A stretch of DNA of 64,000 nucleotides from Dyadobacter sp. CY323 (GTDB taxonomy: Bacteria; Bacteroidota; Bacteroidia; Cytophagales; Spirosomataceae). The position numbers and the translations under genes were made by a program. The stretch covers positions 1-64,000 of the forward strand of contig NZ_JAJUXH010000006.1 of the NCBI RefSeq assembly GCF_021390245.1. Reading direction: 5' to 3'. Of this stretch, positions 27,191 through 35,893 are shown piece after piece (the first letter of the stretch is position 1; each line of letters begins with the position of its first letter). The notes below the pieces were generated by a model, which was given only the letters and a program-made list of their open reading frames with translations, was not told where the DNA came from and did not search any database.

Positions 27191-28021
27191 TTATTGAGAG
27201 ACGACACTGACTAACCTTCCATTAAAATGAGTAGCTACATTATCAGTGTATAGATAAAGAAAATCGCCACTAAAATAATTTGGATTTGGATAATATCCAT
27301 TGGTCAAAAATATCTGATCTCCTTGCTCCAATTTTAAGTCTGCTGAAATTTCGTTGTAAAAATCAGTACTATTATGACCTTGATTAGTGTAAGCTTGGGC
27401 GATATTTGTAGTAACACCATTTCTAATTTGCTTGATGTACATTGGAGACTTAAACATGTTATACAGGATTTCGCCCTGCAACGCATTAGTAAATTTGATA
27501 GAGACATCAAAGTGATAAATTCCGCTAACAGGAGCGGTGAAGACATTAGCGGAATAATTATTTCCAAGATCATACTCCTCCGTCGAAAATAGAATATTTG
27601 AATCTGAATTTGGTGCTATCTTTCTGTCTGCTTCTGAAACACCGCTCGCTCTAAAAGCAATCTTATCGCTCCATATTGCGTTAGGATCTGCTTGAAAAGC
27701 AGTCCATTGAGGTGCATTAGCTGATCCTCTATTAAAGTAATAGCCGGTTCCAGACTCTAACGCAGCATTCGTATTCCAAACTAATAGTGAATTGGCCGGA
27801 TGGACTATCGTAACACCGTCATTTAAAGAAGTTAAAGCAACCCTCGGGATTAGTATTCCTTTATTATTACTATGAATATCTAGAGCGCTACTGAGGTCTG
27901 GCGAAATGGTATTGATTCCTACGCCTTGTGCAAACAGGTTTGCTGAAAACGGAAAAGATGTGAGTAGACAGAATGCAAAAACCGTGCGGTAAAGCTTTAA
28001 TAATGAAAACATTGCCTTCAT
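27191..28021 (-). CDS. Secreted C1q/TNF-like domain protein
   Basis: A 276-residue exported protein. A signal peptide (FAFCLLTSFPFSANLFAQ) is followed by GVGINTISPDLSSALDIHS, the start typical of Bacteroidota surface and tail-fibre-like proteins, and then by a GILIPRV and SLLVWNTNAA segment. The last 150 residues look like a C1q jelly-roll (IAFRASGVS, GIYHFDVSIKF, LEQGDQIFLTNGYY). It may bind surfaces or ligands as a trimer. Its DNA is clearly more AT-rich than its neighbours and it abuts the insertion sequence, which suggests later acquisition. It is a single gene with no enzymatic motif. Confidence 0.75.
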   Translation of the reverse strand: MKAMFSLLKLYRTVFAFCLLTSFPFSANLFAQGVGINTISPDLSSALDIHSNNKGILIPRVALTSLNDGVTIVHPANSLLVWNTNAALESGTGYYFNRGSANAPQWTAFQADPNAIWSDKIAFRASGVSEADRKIAPNSDSNILFSTEEYDLGNNYSANVFTAPVSGIYHFDVSIKFTNALQGEILYNMFKSPMYIKQIRNGVTTNIAQAYTNQGHNSTDFYNEISADLKLEQGDQIFLTNGYYPNPNYFSGDFLYLYTDNVATHFNGRLVSVVSQ

Positions 28022-28225
28022 TGTGTTTTTAAATTAAAGATTGAAAATTCGAACAAAATATTAGAGTCTAATATTGAAATCGAAGGTCTCAAACTTTCAT
28101 TTGAAGCTAACAGACGGGTTATCTATCGGTCGAAAAGCTATTGGAAGGTAAATTAGGGGAAGATAAATCCCTTGCCAAGTCTCCCCATTTTCAGTATTTT
28201 GCATACTTCACTCTTGCCTGTAAAC

Positions 28226-30499
28226 ATGAAAAACCTACGCAATGTACTTTTCTACACGATTACAATAGGTGCCTTTTCCGCTCTGCTTTACTTCTTCATT
28301 TACCAAGGTACGTTTCTTGAAAAACCCGACTTACATGCTAAAAATCAAGTAAATAACGCCTCTTCCTGGGATCAGTTTATGGATACCTTCGGACATAATC
28401 TCACGCACCCGCTCGCCATCCTACTTCTGCAGATTATTACCATAATCATCGCAGCCCGTATCTTCGGCTGGATCTGTAAATCCATCGGCCAGCCTACGGT
28501 AATCGGTGAAATTGCGGCGGGTATTTTCCTCGGCCCGTCACTGCTGGGCATGTTTTATCCGGGTGTTTCGGCTTTTTTATTTCCCGCTACTTCACTTAGT
28601 AATCTTCAGTTTCTGAGCCAGGTCGGGCTTATCCTGTTCATGTTCATTATCGGAATGGAACTGGATTTAAAAGTCCTGAAAACCAAAGCCCAGGAAGCTG
28701 TTGTGATCAGTCACGCCAGCATTATCCTGCCATTTGCATTGGGCGTCGGACTCGCATTATACATGTATCAGGACTTTGCCCCTGAGGGAATTAACTTTCT
28801 TTCATTCTCATTATTTATCGGTATCGCGTTGAGTATCACCGCATTTCCGGTACTTGCGCGCATTGTCCAGGAACGTGGACTTTCACGTACCAAGCTGGGC
28901 ACCATGGTGATCACCTGCGCCGCTACGGACGATATTACGGCCTGGTGTATTCTGGCAGCGGTTATTGCGATTGTAAAAGCCGGCTCGTTCGTAAGCTCCA
29001 TTTATACCATCATCCTCGCAGCAGCGTATGTTTTCGTTATGCTGAAAGTGCTGAAACCACTTTTAAAGCGCATTGGCGATCATTATTCCTATCGTGAGGG
29101 ACTCACCAAACCGGTGGTCGCACTATTCTTCCTCATTCTGCTTTTATCCTCATTTTGCACCGAAGTAATAGGCATTCACGCGTTATTCGGCGCATTTATG
29201 GCGGGTGTGATCATGCCCGCGAACCAGAGTTTCAGGAATATATTTATTGAAAAAGTTGAAGACGTGTCGATGGTGCTTTTGCTGCCATTATTCTTTGTAT
29301 TTACTGGTTTGAGGACGCAGATCGGTCTGCTGAATGAAGGCTATTTGTGGCAGGTAACCGGTCTGATCATTTTGGCGGCTGTTTTTGGGAAGTTTGTAGG
29401 CAGCGCAGTGGCGGCTCGTTTTGTCAAACAATCCTGGCGGGACAGTCTTGTTATCGGTTCCCTGATGAATACACGTGGTTTAATGGAGCTCGTTGTACTC
29501 AATATCGGATATGATATCGGTGTTTTATCGGCCGAAATATTCGCGATGATGGTGATCATGGCACTGGTTACCACCTGCATGACGGGTCCGGCATTGGATC
29601 TCATCGACCGTTTTTTCCCAAAAAAGAAGTGGGAGGCTTTTCAGGGACTTTCCGAAACGTCCAGGTTTTCCCTGCTGATCGCATTTGCCAGTCCGCAGGG
29701 TGGCCGTAAAATGTTGAGACTCGCAAATAACCTCATTCAGAAATATTCTGATCGTCAGCATATTACGGCACTCCATTTATCTCCAAGCAGCTATCTGAAC
29801 CAGGTCAACACGGAGGAATATCAATACGAAACGTTCAGACCCATTACCGAAGAAGCGCAACAACTCGATCTCGAATTCAATTCTCTTTTCAAACCTTCCC
29901 AAAATATTGAGCAGGATATCATCAATTCCGCGAACAATGGCGAGTATGATATGCTCCTGATCGGCATTGGCAAGTCCGTTTTCGAGGGCACATTCCTGGG
30001 CAAAATCCTGGGTTTCACTTCCCGGATCATCAGCCGCGAGCGATTGTTTGACACCATTACAGGCAAAGAAAAGTTGTTTCATGCCGATGTTTTCGATGAA
30101 CGTACTACGCACATCATAAAATCCGTAAAGGTACCCGTGGGCATTCTGATCGAGAAAAACCTTAGTAAAATGGAGGAGATCTTTATCCCGATCTTCTCTC
30201 CACAGGATGAATTCCTGCTCCAATTCGCCCAAAAACTGGTGGCGAGCGGCAATCTGAATGTGTCCATTATGGATCCGTCGGATATGGTTTTACAAGATGC
30301 CGACACACACGACACGTTCAGCGCATTGCAGGAATTTGCGCCGGAGAAAGTCGCCATTCACATGGAAAAAGCACTTGAAAAAGAATTTCTTCAGGAAAAA
30401 GACCTGATGATCATCAGTCTCGACAGCTGGAAAAAAGCCGTTGAATCACATAGCATCTGGCTTTCTTACTCGCCATCCGTTTTGATCGTACGCAATTAA
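28226..30499 (+). CDS. CPA2-family cation/H+ antiporter with stress-protein-like tail
   Basis: A 757-residue inner-membrane antiporter. The ATG at 28226 is preferred over a TTG at 28172, as it opens directly into the first membrane helix. About 13 helices fill residues 8-480; CPA2 marks are QPTVIGEIAAGIFLGPSLLG and the paired acids in AATDDITAW, the arrangement linked to electrogenic Na+/H+ exchange. The last 260 residues are soluble and resemble two tandem universal-stress-type domains (SLLIAFASPQGG; EYDMLLIGIGKS), a likely nucleotide-responsive regulator. The next gene encodes a membrane protein with a cyclic-nucleotide-binding domain, and both converge on a cyclase operon, so ion flux here may be tied to that signal. 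This coupling is inferred. Confidence 0.9.
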   Translation: MKNLRNVLFYTITIGAFSALLYFFIYQGTFLEKPDLHAKNQVNNASSWDQFMDTFGHNLTHPLAILLLQIITIIIAARIFGWICKSIGQPTVIGEIAAGIFLGPSLLGMFYPGVSAFLFPATSLSNLQFLSQVGLILFMFIIGMELDLKVLKTKAQEAVVISHASIILPFALGVGLALYMYQDFAPEGINFLSFSLFIGIALSITAFPVLARIVQERGLSRTKLGTMVITCAATDDITAWCILAAVIAIVKAGSFVSSIYTIILAAAYVFVMLKVLKPLLKRIGDHYSYREGLTKPVVALFFLILLLSSFCTEVIGIHALFGAFMAGVIMPANQSFRNIFIEKVEDVSMVLLLPLFFVFTGLRTQIGLLNEGYLWQVTGLIILAAVFGKFVGSAVAARFVKQSWRDSLVIGSLMNTRGLMELVVLNIGYDIGVLSAEIFAMMVIMALVTTCMTGPALDLIDRFFPKKKWEAFQGLSETSRFSLLIAFASPQGGRKMLRLANNLIQKYSDRQHITALHLSPSSYLNQVNTEEYQYETFRPITEEAQQLDLEFNSLFKPSQNIEQDIINSANNGEYDMLLIGIGKSVFEGTFLGKILGFTSRIISRERLFDTITGKEKLFHADVFDERTTHIIKSVKVPVGILIEKNLSKMEEIFIPIFSPQDEFLLQFAQKLVASGNLNVSIMDPSDMVLQDADTHDTFSALQEFAPEKVAIHMEKALEKEFLQEKDLMIISLDSWKKAVESHSIWLSYSPSVLIVRN

Positions 30500-30506
30500 C
30501 AGAACC

Positions 30507-30533
30507 GTTTCCAGGCCGCTCTGACCTGGGAAC
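30507..30533. other. Inverted repeat after the antiporter gene
   Basis: GTTTCCAGG (30507-30515) pairs with CCTGGGAAC (30525-30533) over nine positions with one G-T pair. No T run follows directly, so it is a weak terminator candidate or an attenuator between the antiporter and the next gene, which starts 72 bp later. Confidence 0.4.
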
Positions 30534-30604
30534 TTCCCCTATTTCAGTTTTTAAAAGGAATAATAAGTGTTTACTTTACATAAGCGACGCTAGCATTCCA
30601 ACTT

Positions 30605-33600
30605 ATGATGTCCTTTTTAAAGAATAACAGAATTTCGAGTTCCTTCAATCCCCAGACAATCCTTTTCTTCTTTCATAACTTCTTTATCAATGTAGGTACC
30701 ACGCTGGTTTACGTTTCCGCCAACGTGCTTTTGCTTGAAAACCATCCCGAATATTCTCTGCCCATTGCCTATATAGCTGCCGCGCTGGCGGTTATGACCG
30801 CGGGAAAAATCTACGAGTATTTTGAACATCACCTTATATTAAAACGGCTGAGCCTCGGCACGATGGTCTCGTCGCTTTTTATGGTTGTGGTGGTGATGGG
30901 ATTACTTTGGGCTGGACATGGCATTGCTACGGCTGTGGCGATTATGGTTGGGTACCGCATTATTTATTTACTTATTAATCTGGAGTTCTGGGGGTTATCG
31001 GCTTTGGTTTTTGATGTACGTCAAAGCAAAAGACTCTTCAGTGTGATTGGTTCGGGTGATATGCCTGCCAAAGCGCTCGGTGCGGTATTGGCGGTTCTGA
31101 TCCATTCCAATTCGGTTTTGATGATCCTGCTGATCATTTCGCTGGTCTTCTTCGCCCTGGCTTTTTATACACAAATCCTGACTTTCCGGTTTACCGAAAT
31201 CCCAAATCCACACCATTCCCGGCCTCGCCAGACTTCTGATTCCGATTCGAGGATTATTCAGAAATATTTTGGCGGCAACAAATTACTGACTTCACTCTGT
31301 CTGGGGATGGTAGCCATTGCGGCGACTGCAACCTGGATCGAGTACCATTTCTTTGTCAATGTCAAATACAAATTTCACAGCCAGCACGATGTTATTACGT
31401 TTGTAGGTACATTGTTATCAGCAACTTATGTCATTTCTACTTTTGTAAAGTTGATTCTTTCGGGAAAAACGGTTGAACGTTTCGGAGTAAAACTGACTCT
31501 TTTCCTACTGCCGCTCACCACGATCCTGATCTCACTGGGACTGCTCATTTCTTCCTATTTCCGAAAAGACGAACCTTCGTTACTTGTCTATTATTGCGTC
31601 GCGTACCTGCTTTTCGAACTCGTCAGAAGAACGATTTTCGATCCCGTTTTTCTTGTTTTGTTCCAGCCATTATCTACAAAAACACGTTTAAAAGGCCATA
31701 CGCTGGCAAAGGGACTTTTTGAGCCGCTCGGAATGCTCATTGCCGGGGCTTTACTGTGGATTGTGTACACGCAACAGTTGAGCAACATCAGTCTTACATT
31801 CGACTTGTCGCTGCTCTTCGCCGTCGCGTCGCTTTTTATCTTCCGAAAAGCCTACGGACATTACATTCAGGAGCTCAAATCGGCGATCAGCAAACGATTT
31901 ATAAGAAGTGGCGAAATGGCTTCCCCCGCCGAAGCGCTGCCCATTATCACTGCGAACCTAAAAAGCGACCGGAAAGAAGAAGTACTGAATGCGATTGACT
32001 GGCTGTCGAAAAACAAGGTGATCCTGTTTCGAAAAAATGTCGATTTGCTTTTGAAAAATCCTTCTGTGGCCGTCCGGCTCAGGACTTTACAAACGCTCGC
32101 CACGCTCGAAAAACCAGAACTTTCAGACACGTTCCTGAAATACATTGAAGCCGAGCCCGACACAGCCTGCCAGACACTGGCCGTCAGAATTGCCTGTTCT
32201 GCATCGTATCTATCCGACGAACAACTCGCCCGATTTCTCGCACACAACGATCTGGACATTGTCAAAGGCTGCATTATCGGTTGCTGGGAAGCTGGCAAGG
32301 CACTACCGCTCATTCATGCCACATTACGCCGGTTGTTCAATTCAGAATCCGAGGAAGATCGGCTTGCCGCGCTGGATTGTATCAAAGTTACGGGGATTAA
32401 TTCTTACGAAGAATTCGTAAAAAGTTACCTGAAAAACGGCTCCGATAAAGTCCGGAATTACGCGCTCGAAGTTGCGGCCGAAGTTGGTTCGCCGCAACTT
32501 TTACGTGAGCTGAAACCAATGTTAACGGGAAATCTTTCCCGAAAAACAGTTGCAGCATTGGTCAAGTCCGGCGATCCGGGCATTCGGATCGTAGAGGAAT
32601 GGCTTCATGACGACCGTGCCGGAGAACGCATTCAGCTGGTGATTAAAGTCGCTGAAAAGCATAAGAATGAATTTATTCTTTTAATACTTTTCAAACTTAT
32701 TAATCATATATACCAAAATAAATTTTCTAAAAGTACTGATAGTTCTATTCATATGAACGGTATTGATACTTTTACGCATTTAGCTGCATTAAAAGCGTTG
32801 ACGAGTTATTCGTTAGTCGCTGATTATAAGGATAATATATCTGAATTTGTCGAAAAAGAACTAATCCATGCTTCTCAGTTGCTGAATGGCATGGAAGATG
32901 ATAGTACAGATAAAACCTGGAACGACTCGCTCGAATACGAACTCGAACTGACAGGCCGACGTCTTTTTTACCTTTTCATGATGCAGTACGACAAAGATGC
33001 GGTACAAAATGCATGGAAGGGAATCCGGCACGCGAGCAAGGAAAAACGGGCGAATTCGCTGGAAATGATCGAGAGTCTGCTGCCCCGCATGCTGTACCCC
33101 GCCCTGCATGCATTGTTTGAAGATATCCCCATTCAGAAAAAACGCGACGCATTGCGGCAGTACATGGGAAACCTGGATACCGGCCTTTCTCTGACCACTT
33201 ACGTTTTGACACAGAACGAAAAATCTTTTACAACCTGGACTGTGGCACTGGCGATCAAAAATATGCCCGCACTCGACAGCGATATGGATTTGTTGAGAGG
33301 ATTGGCAGAACATCCTTCCCGGTTGATCAGAGAGGCAGTGCGGGAGAAATACGCTGCATTAAGCCTGGATCCTGACTTAAAATTTACACTGAATGTACCC
33401 ATGAAACACATAGAAGCGACCCAGCAAATCTCGGAAATGGAGCGGGTTATTGTTTTAAAAAACACCCAGCTTTTCTCTCAGACACCCGAAAACGTGTTAA
33501 GCTCCATTGCTCCGATCATGAAGGAAGTATCGTACAGCGATGGACAGGAAATTTTCGCAAAAGGCGACCTGGGCGACTCCATGTACATAATATACACCGG

Positions 33601-33856
33601 ACAAGTTGGGATTTACGATGGTAAAAAACAGCTCGCGCTTTTCAATAAAGGGGAGATCTTCGGCGAACTGGCGCTGCTCGACACCGAACCGCGCTCAGCT
33701 ACGACTATTGCAGAAACCGACATTCTGGTATTCCGGATCGATCAGGAAGATTTTTTTGAGCTAATGGAAGAACGGGACGAGATACTGCGCAACGTGCTGC
33801 GCATTCTTTGCCAGCGAATCCGGGTGCAGAATGACAAAATGAGGCAGCTAGCGTAG
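30605..33856 (+). CDS. NTT/MFS-like membrane protein fused to HEAT repeats and a cyclic-nucleotide-binding domain
   Basis: A 1083-residue three-part protein. Residues about 15-425 hold roughly twelve membrane helices of the nucleotide-transporter/MFS type (FFFHNFFINVGTTLVYVSAN, GYRIIYLLINLEFWGL, GSGDMPAKALGAVLAVLI, LFELVRRTIFDPVFLVLFQPL). Residues about 435-930 are helical HEAT-like repeats (VRLRTLQTLATLEKP, VRNYALEVAAEVGSP). Residues 945-1083 are a cyclic-nucleotide-binding domain whose phosphate-binding cassette FGELALLDTEPRSAT (1019-1033) keeps Glu1021 and Arg1030 with protein-kinase-A-like spacing. It should be an inner-membrane transporter or sensor gated by cAMP or cGMP. Its stop is 5 bp from that of the HD gene in the opposing cyclase operon. 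Such fusions occur in free-living bacteria, but the transported compound is not known to me. Confidence 0.85.
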   Translation: MMSFLKNNRISSSFNPQTILFFFHNFFINVGTTLVYVSANVLLLENHPEYSLPIAYIAAALAVMTAGKIYEYFEHHLILKRLSLGTMVSSLFMVVVVMGLLWAGHGIATAVAIMVGYRIIYLLINLEFWGLSALVFDVRQSKRLFSVIGSGDMPAKALGAVLAVLIHSNSVLMILLIISLVFFALAFYTQILTFRFTEIPNPHHSRPRQTSDSDSRIIQKYFGGNKLLTSLCLGMVAIAATATWIEYHFFVNVKYKFHSQHDVITFVGTLLSATYVISTFVKLILSGKTVERFGVKLTLFLLPLTTILISLGLLISSYFRKDEPSLLVYYCVAYLLFELVRRTIFDPVFLVLFQPLSTKTRLKGHTLAKGLFEPLGMLIAGALLWIVYTQQLSNISLTFDLSLLFAVASLFIFRKAYGHYIQELKSAISKRFIRSGEMASPAEALPIITANLKSDRKEEVLNAIDWLSKNKVILFRKNVDLLLKNPSVAVRLRTLQTLATLEKPELSDTFLKYIEAEPDTACQTLAVRIACSASYLSDEQLARFLAHNDLDIVKGCIIGCWEAGKALPLIHATLRRLFNSESEEDRLAALDCIKVTGINSYEEFVKSYLKNGSDKVRNYALEVAAEVGSPQLLRELKPMLTGNLSRKTVAALVKSGDPGIRIVEEWLHDDRAGERIQLVIKVAEKHKNEFILLILFKLINHIYQNKFSKSTDSSIHMNGIDTFTHLAALKALTSYSLVADYKDNISEFVEKELIHASQLLNGMEDDSTDKTWNDSLEYELELTGRRLFYLFMMQYDKDAVQNAWKGIRHASKEKRANSLEMIESLLPRMLYPALHALFEDIPIQKKRDALRQYMGNLDTGLSLTTYVLTQNEKSFTTWTVALAIKNMPALDSDMDLLRGLAEHPSRLIREAVREKYAALSLDPDLKFTLNVPMKHIEATQQISEMERVIVLKNTQLFSQTPENVLSSIAPIMKEVSYSDGQEIFAKGDLGDSMYIIYTGQVGIYDGKKQLALFNKGEIFGELALLDTEPRSATTIAETDILVFRIDQEDFFELMEERDEILRNVLRILCQRIRVQNDKMRQLA

Positions 33857-33861
33857 CGCGG

Positions 33862-34431
33862 CTAGCGTAGCCCGGCCAGGTGCATTCTTTTCATCTCGTC
33901 ACGGCGGTTTCGCTCTGATTCTGTCCAGTAAGAATGGGATTCAATAAACTTTTCCTGAATTTTGTTCCAGGTAGGCAGGTCATGCACAGTTCCTCGTGCA
34001 TTCAACTCCACAAAAAGCTTCATGGCGATCGGCCAGAAATCATTTCGTCCCAGATAATCCAGATCGGCGTCGCTGATAATGCGTTCCAGATGTGTTTTAG
34101 GGTTTTGAGGGATTTTTGTCGCCATAATCATTCCGCAGATCTGGTCGATCTGCTCCGGCGAGTAATCGAAATCAATCAACACTTCCCGTGCGATCCGGCA
34201 GCTTTCTTCTTCATGCCCCTGATAAGTATTCATAAAACCGCTATCATGGAACAGCGCGGCGGTTTTCAGCAAGTTGAGCGATTCTTCATCCGCAATTCCT
34301 TCAAGCTCAGCAATTTCCGCCGTTGCTCGAATTACATCGAGAGTATGATGTAATCCATGATAATGCAGATTCGGATCGAGCGAGCTCCGCATTTTCTCTA
34401 TCATGAATTTTTCAACCTCTTCTACCCGCAT
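33862..34431 (-). CDS. HD-domain phosphohydrolase
   Basis: A 189-residue cytoplasmic HD-superfamily protein. Metal-binding residues are His28/His29 (GLHHTLDV), His62-Asp63 (LFHDSG), His73 (QGHEEES) and the distal Asp in ISDADLDYLG (121-125). The fold suits hydrolysis of a nucleotide or cyclic nucleotide; it is not an HD-GYP protein. I use the ATG at 34431, one base after the stop of the receiver-cyclase gene, so translation is probably coupled; a TTG at 34443 would overlap that gene. Its place directly after a cyclase makes it a candidate for removing the cyclic nucleotide, but no phosphodiesterase-specific signature is visible. Confidence 0.85.
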   Translation of the reverse strand: MRVEEVEKFMIEKMRSSLDPNLHYHGLHHTLDVIRATAEIAELEGIADEESLNLLKTAALFHDSGFMNTYQGHEEESCRIAREVLIDFDYSPEQIDQICGMIMATKIPQNPKTHLERIISDADLDYLGRNDFWPIAMKLFVELNARGTVHDLPTWNKIQEKFIESHSYWTESERNRRDEMKRMHLAGLR

Positions 34432-34432
34432 A

Positions 34433-35479
34433 TTATTCAACAACTTCGTAAACCGTCACTGCATTTGCCTTGTTTTTAAGTACCACCTCTCCCACCGGAT
34501 TACATTGAAAAGCCTCCTTGATCTGTTCGTATGCAGCTTGCGGTACCACAATCTGACCGGGTTTGGCAATGGACTGGAGTCGCTGGGCCACATTCACAAC
34601 GTCACCTATCACCGTGTAATCCAGTCTTTTAAGCGCCGCAGAGCCAATGTTCCCGGATACCATTTCGCCGGTATTAATCCCGATCGAGACTTTTGGAAAA
34701 TAACCCGACTGGTCCGAAAGTTCTTCTTTAAAGCCATTGATATGATTGCGCACCGCCAGTGACGATTCGACCGCACGGTCCAGATGGTAATCGCCACGAA
34801 AAACGGCCATTACGGCGTCTCCCATGAATTTATCCACCAAACCACCCTGCGCGAGAATCTCTTTCACCATCACATCGAAATACTTGTTTATAAGTTTAAC
34901 AACCAGATCCGGAGCTTCTTTTTCCGATATGGAAGTGAAGCCGCACACGTCCATAAAGACAACGGTACCCACGATATTTTCACTGGTCATCAACGATTTC
35001 TCGAATGTCTCCTGCGTCATGAATTGCAGGACAGACGAATCCACATACATGCGAAGGATATTGTTTTCCCTGACTGCTTTGAGGGTTTCTTTCAACTGCG
35101 TCACATACGTGAGCGTTTTTTCCATGGTTACTTCAAGATCCTTGAAATCAATGGGTTTTGTAAGAAAATCGAATGCCCCGCGGTTCATTGCCGTGCGGAT
35201 ATTGTCCATATCGCCGTATGCCGAAACTATGACCGATTTGAGCAACGGGCTTGTCTCACCGATCCGTACCAGTAACGTCAGGCCATCCATTTCCGGCATA
35301 TTGATGTCACTGAGAACCATATCCACATCGGGATGCTGGTCGATTGCTTCCAACGCTTTCACGCCATTTTCGGCAAAAATAAATTCGTATTCCTGTTCCC
35401 GGATCTGCCTCCTGAATTTCTGCTTGATCAACAATTGTAAATCAGCCTCATCATCCACTACCAGTATTTTGGCTTTCAT
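34433..35479 (-). CDS. Response regulator with class III adenylate cyclase output
   Basis: A 348-residue cytoplasmic protein: receiver domain (1-125, phospho-acceptor Asp58 in [14 protein letters not shown] at the switch end), a short helical linker, and a class III nucleotide cyclase domain (about 165-345). The metal ligands are Asp177 (FMDVCGF) and Asp221 (KFMGD), and the transition-state residues are Asn296 and Arg300 (VNVAQRL). The base-selecting pair is Lys217 and Thr289, the pattern of class IIIb adenylate cyclases, so cAMP is the expected product. It overlaps the preceding receiver gene by 4 bp (ATGA), follows a histidine kinase, and precedes the HD gene. Phosphorylation by the kinase probably switches cAMP synthesis. 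Catalysis is inferred from intact residues. Confidence 0.93.
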   Translation of the reverse strand: MKAKILVVDDEADLQLLIKQKFRRQIREQEYEFIFAENGVKALEAIDQHPDVDMVLSDINMPEMDGLTLLVRIGETSPLLKSVIVSAYGDMDNIRTAMNRGAFDFLTKPIDFKDLEVTMEKTLTYVTQLKETLKAVRENNILRMYVDSSVLQFMTQETFEKSLMTSENIVGTVVFMDVCGFTSISEKEAPDLVVKLINKYFDVMVKEILAQGGLVDKFMGDAVMAVFRGDYHLDRAVESSLAVRNHINGFKEELSDQSGYFPKVSIGINTGEMVSGNIGSAALKRLDYTVIGDVVNVAQRLQSIAKPGQIVVPQAAYEQIKEAFQCNPVGEVVLKNKANAVTVYEVVE

Positions 35480-35853
35480 AAAGTTTGTAACAATTTCTCT
35501 TTCAGTTCAACAAAATCGACCGGCTTGGTCAGGAAGTCATCCGCGCCAAGCAACATCGCCTGTTCATGGTTGGCGCTGTCGCCATAAGCAGTGATCATCA
35601 TTACCTGCGGGGGCGCGAGCGGATGTTCCTTGCGTATCGTTTTCAATAGCTCGATCCCGCTCATTCCCGGCATATTAATATCGGACAGGATCATCACTAC
35701 CTCCGACGGGTGTTCGGCCAGGTATTGCAATGCTTCTTCTCCCGAAAAGGCAAATGAAAATTCCAGTTGGCCGCTGCGGATCTCGCGTCTGAACTTTTGT
35801 TCAAACAGCGATTTAACATCTTCCTCGTCGTCCACGACTAATATCTTCGTCAT
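35476..35853 (-). CDS. Single-domain response regulator
   Basis: A 125-residue lone receiver with Asp8-Asp9, phospho-acceptor Asp58 ([11 protein letters not shown]), Thr in ITAYGDS and Lys in TKPVDF, all intact. It has no output domain. Its sequence is close to the receiver of the next gene (both have KFRR near residue 22 and LSDINMP), so one is likely a duplicate of the other. It lies 40 bp after the histidine kinase and overlaps the receiver-cyclase gene by 4 bp. It could act as a phosphate sink or relay that tunes cyclase activation. Confidence 0.93.
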   Translation of the reverse strand: MTKILVVDDEEDVKSLFEQKFRREIRSGQLEFSFAFSGEEALQYLAEHPSEVVMILSDINMPGMSGIELLKTIRKEHPLAPPQVMMITAYGDSANHEQAMLLGADDFLTKPVDFVELKEKLLQTL

Positions 35854-35893
35854 TTTTTATACAGTTTGGAGGTTCGCATTTCGTATGATGGGA

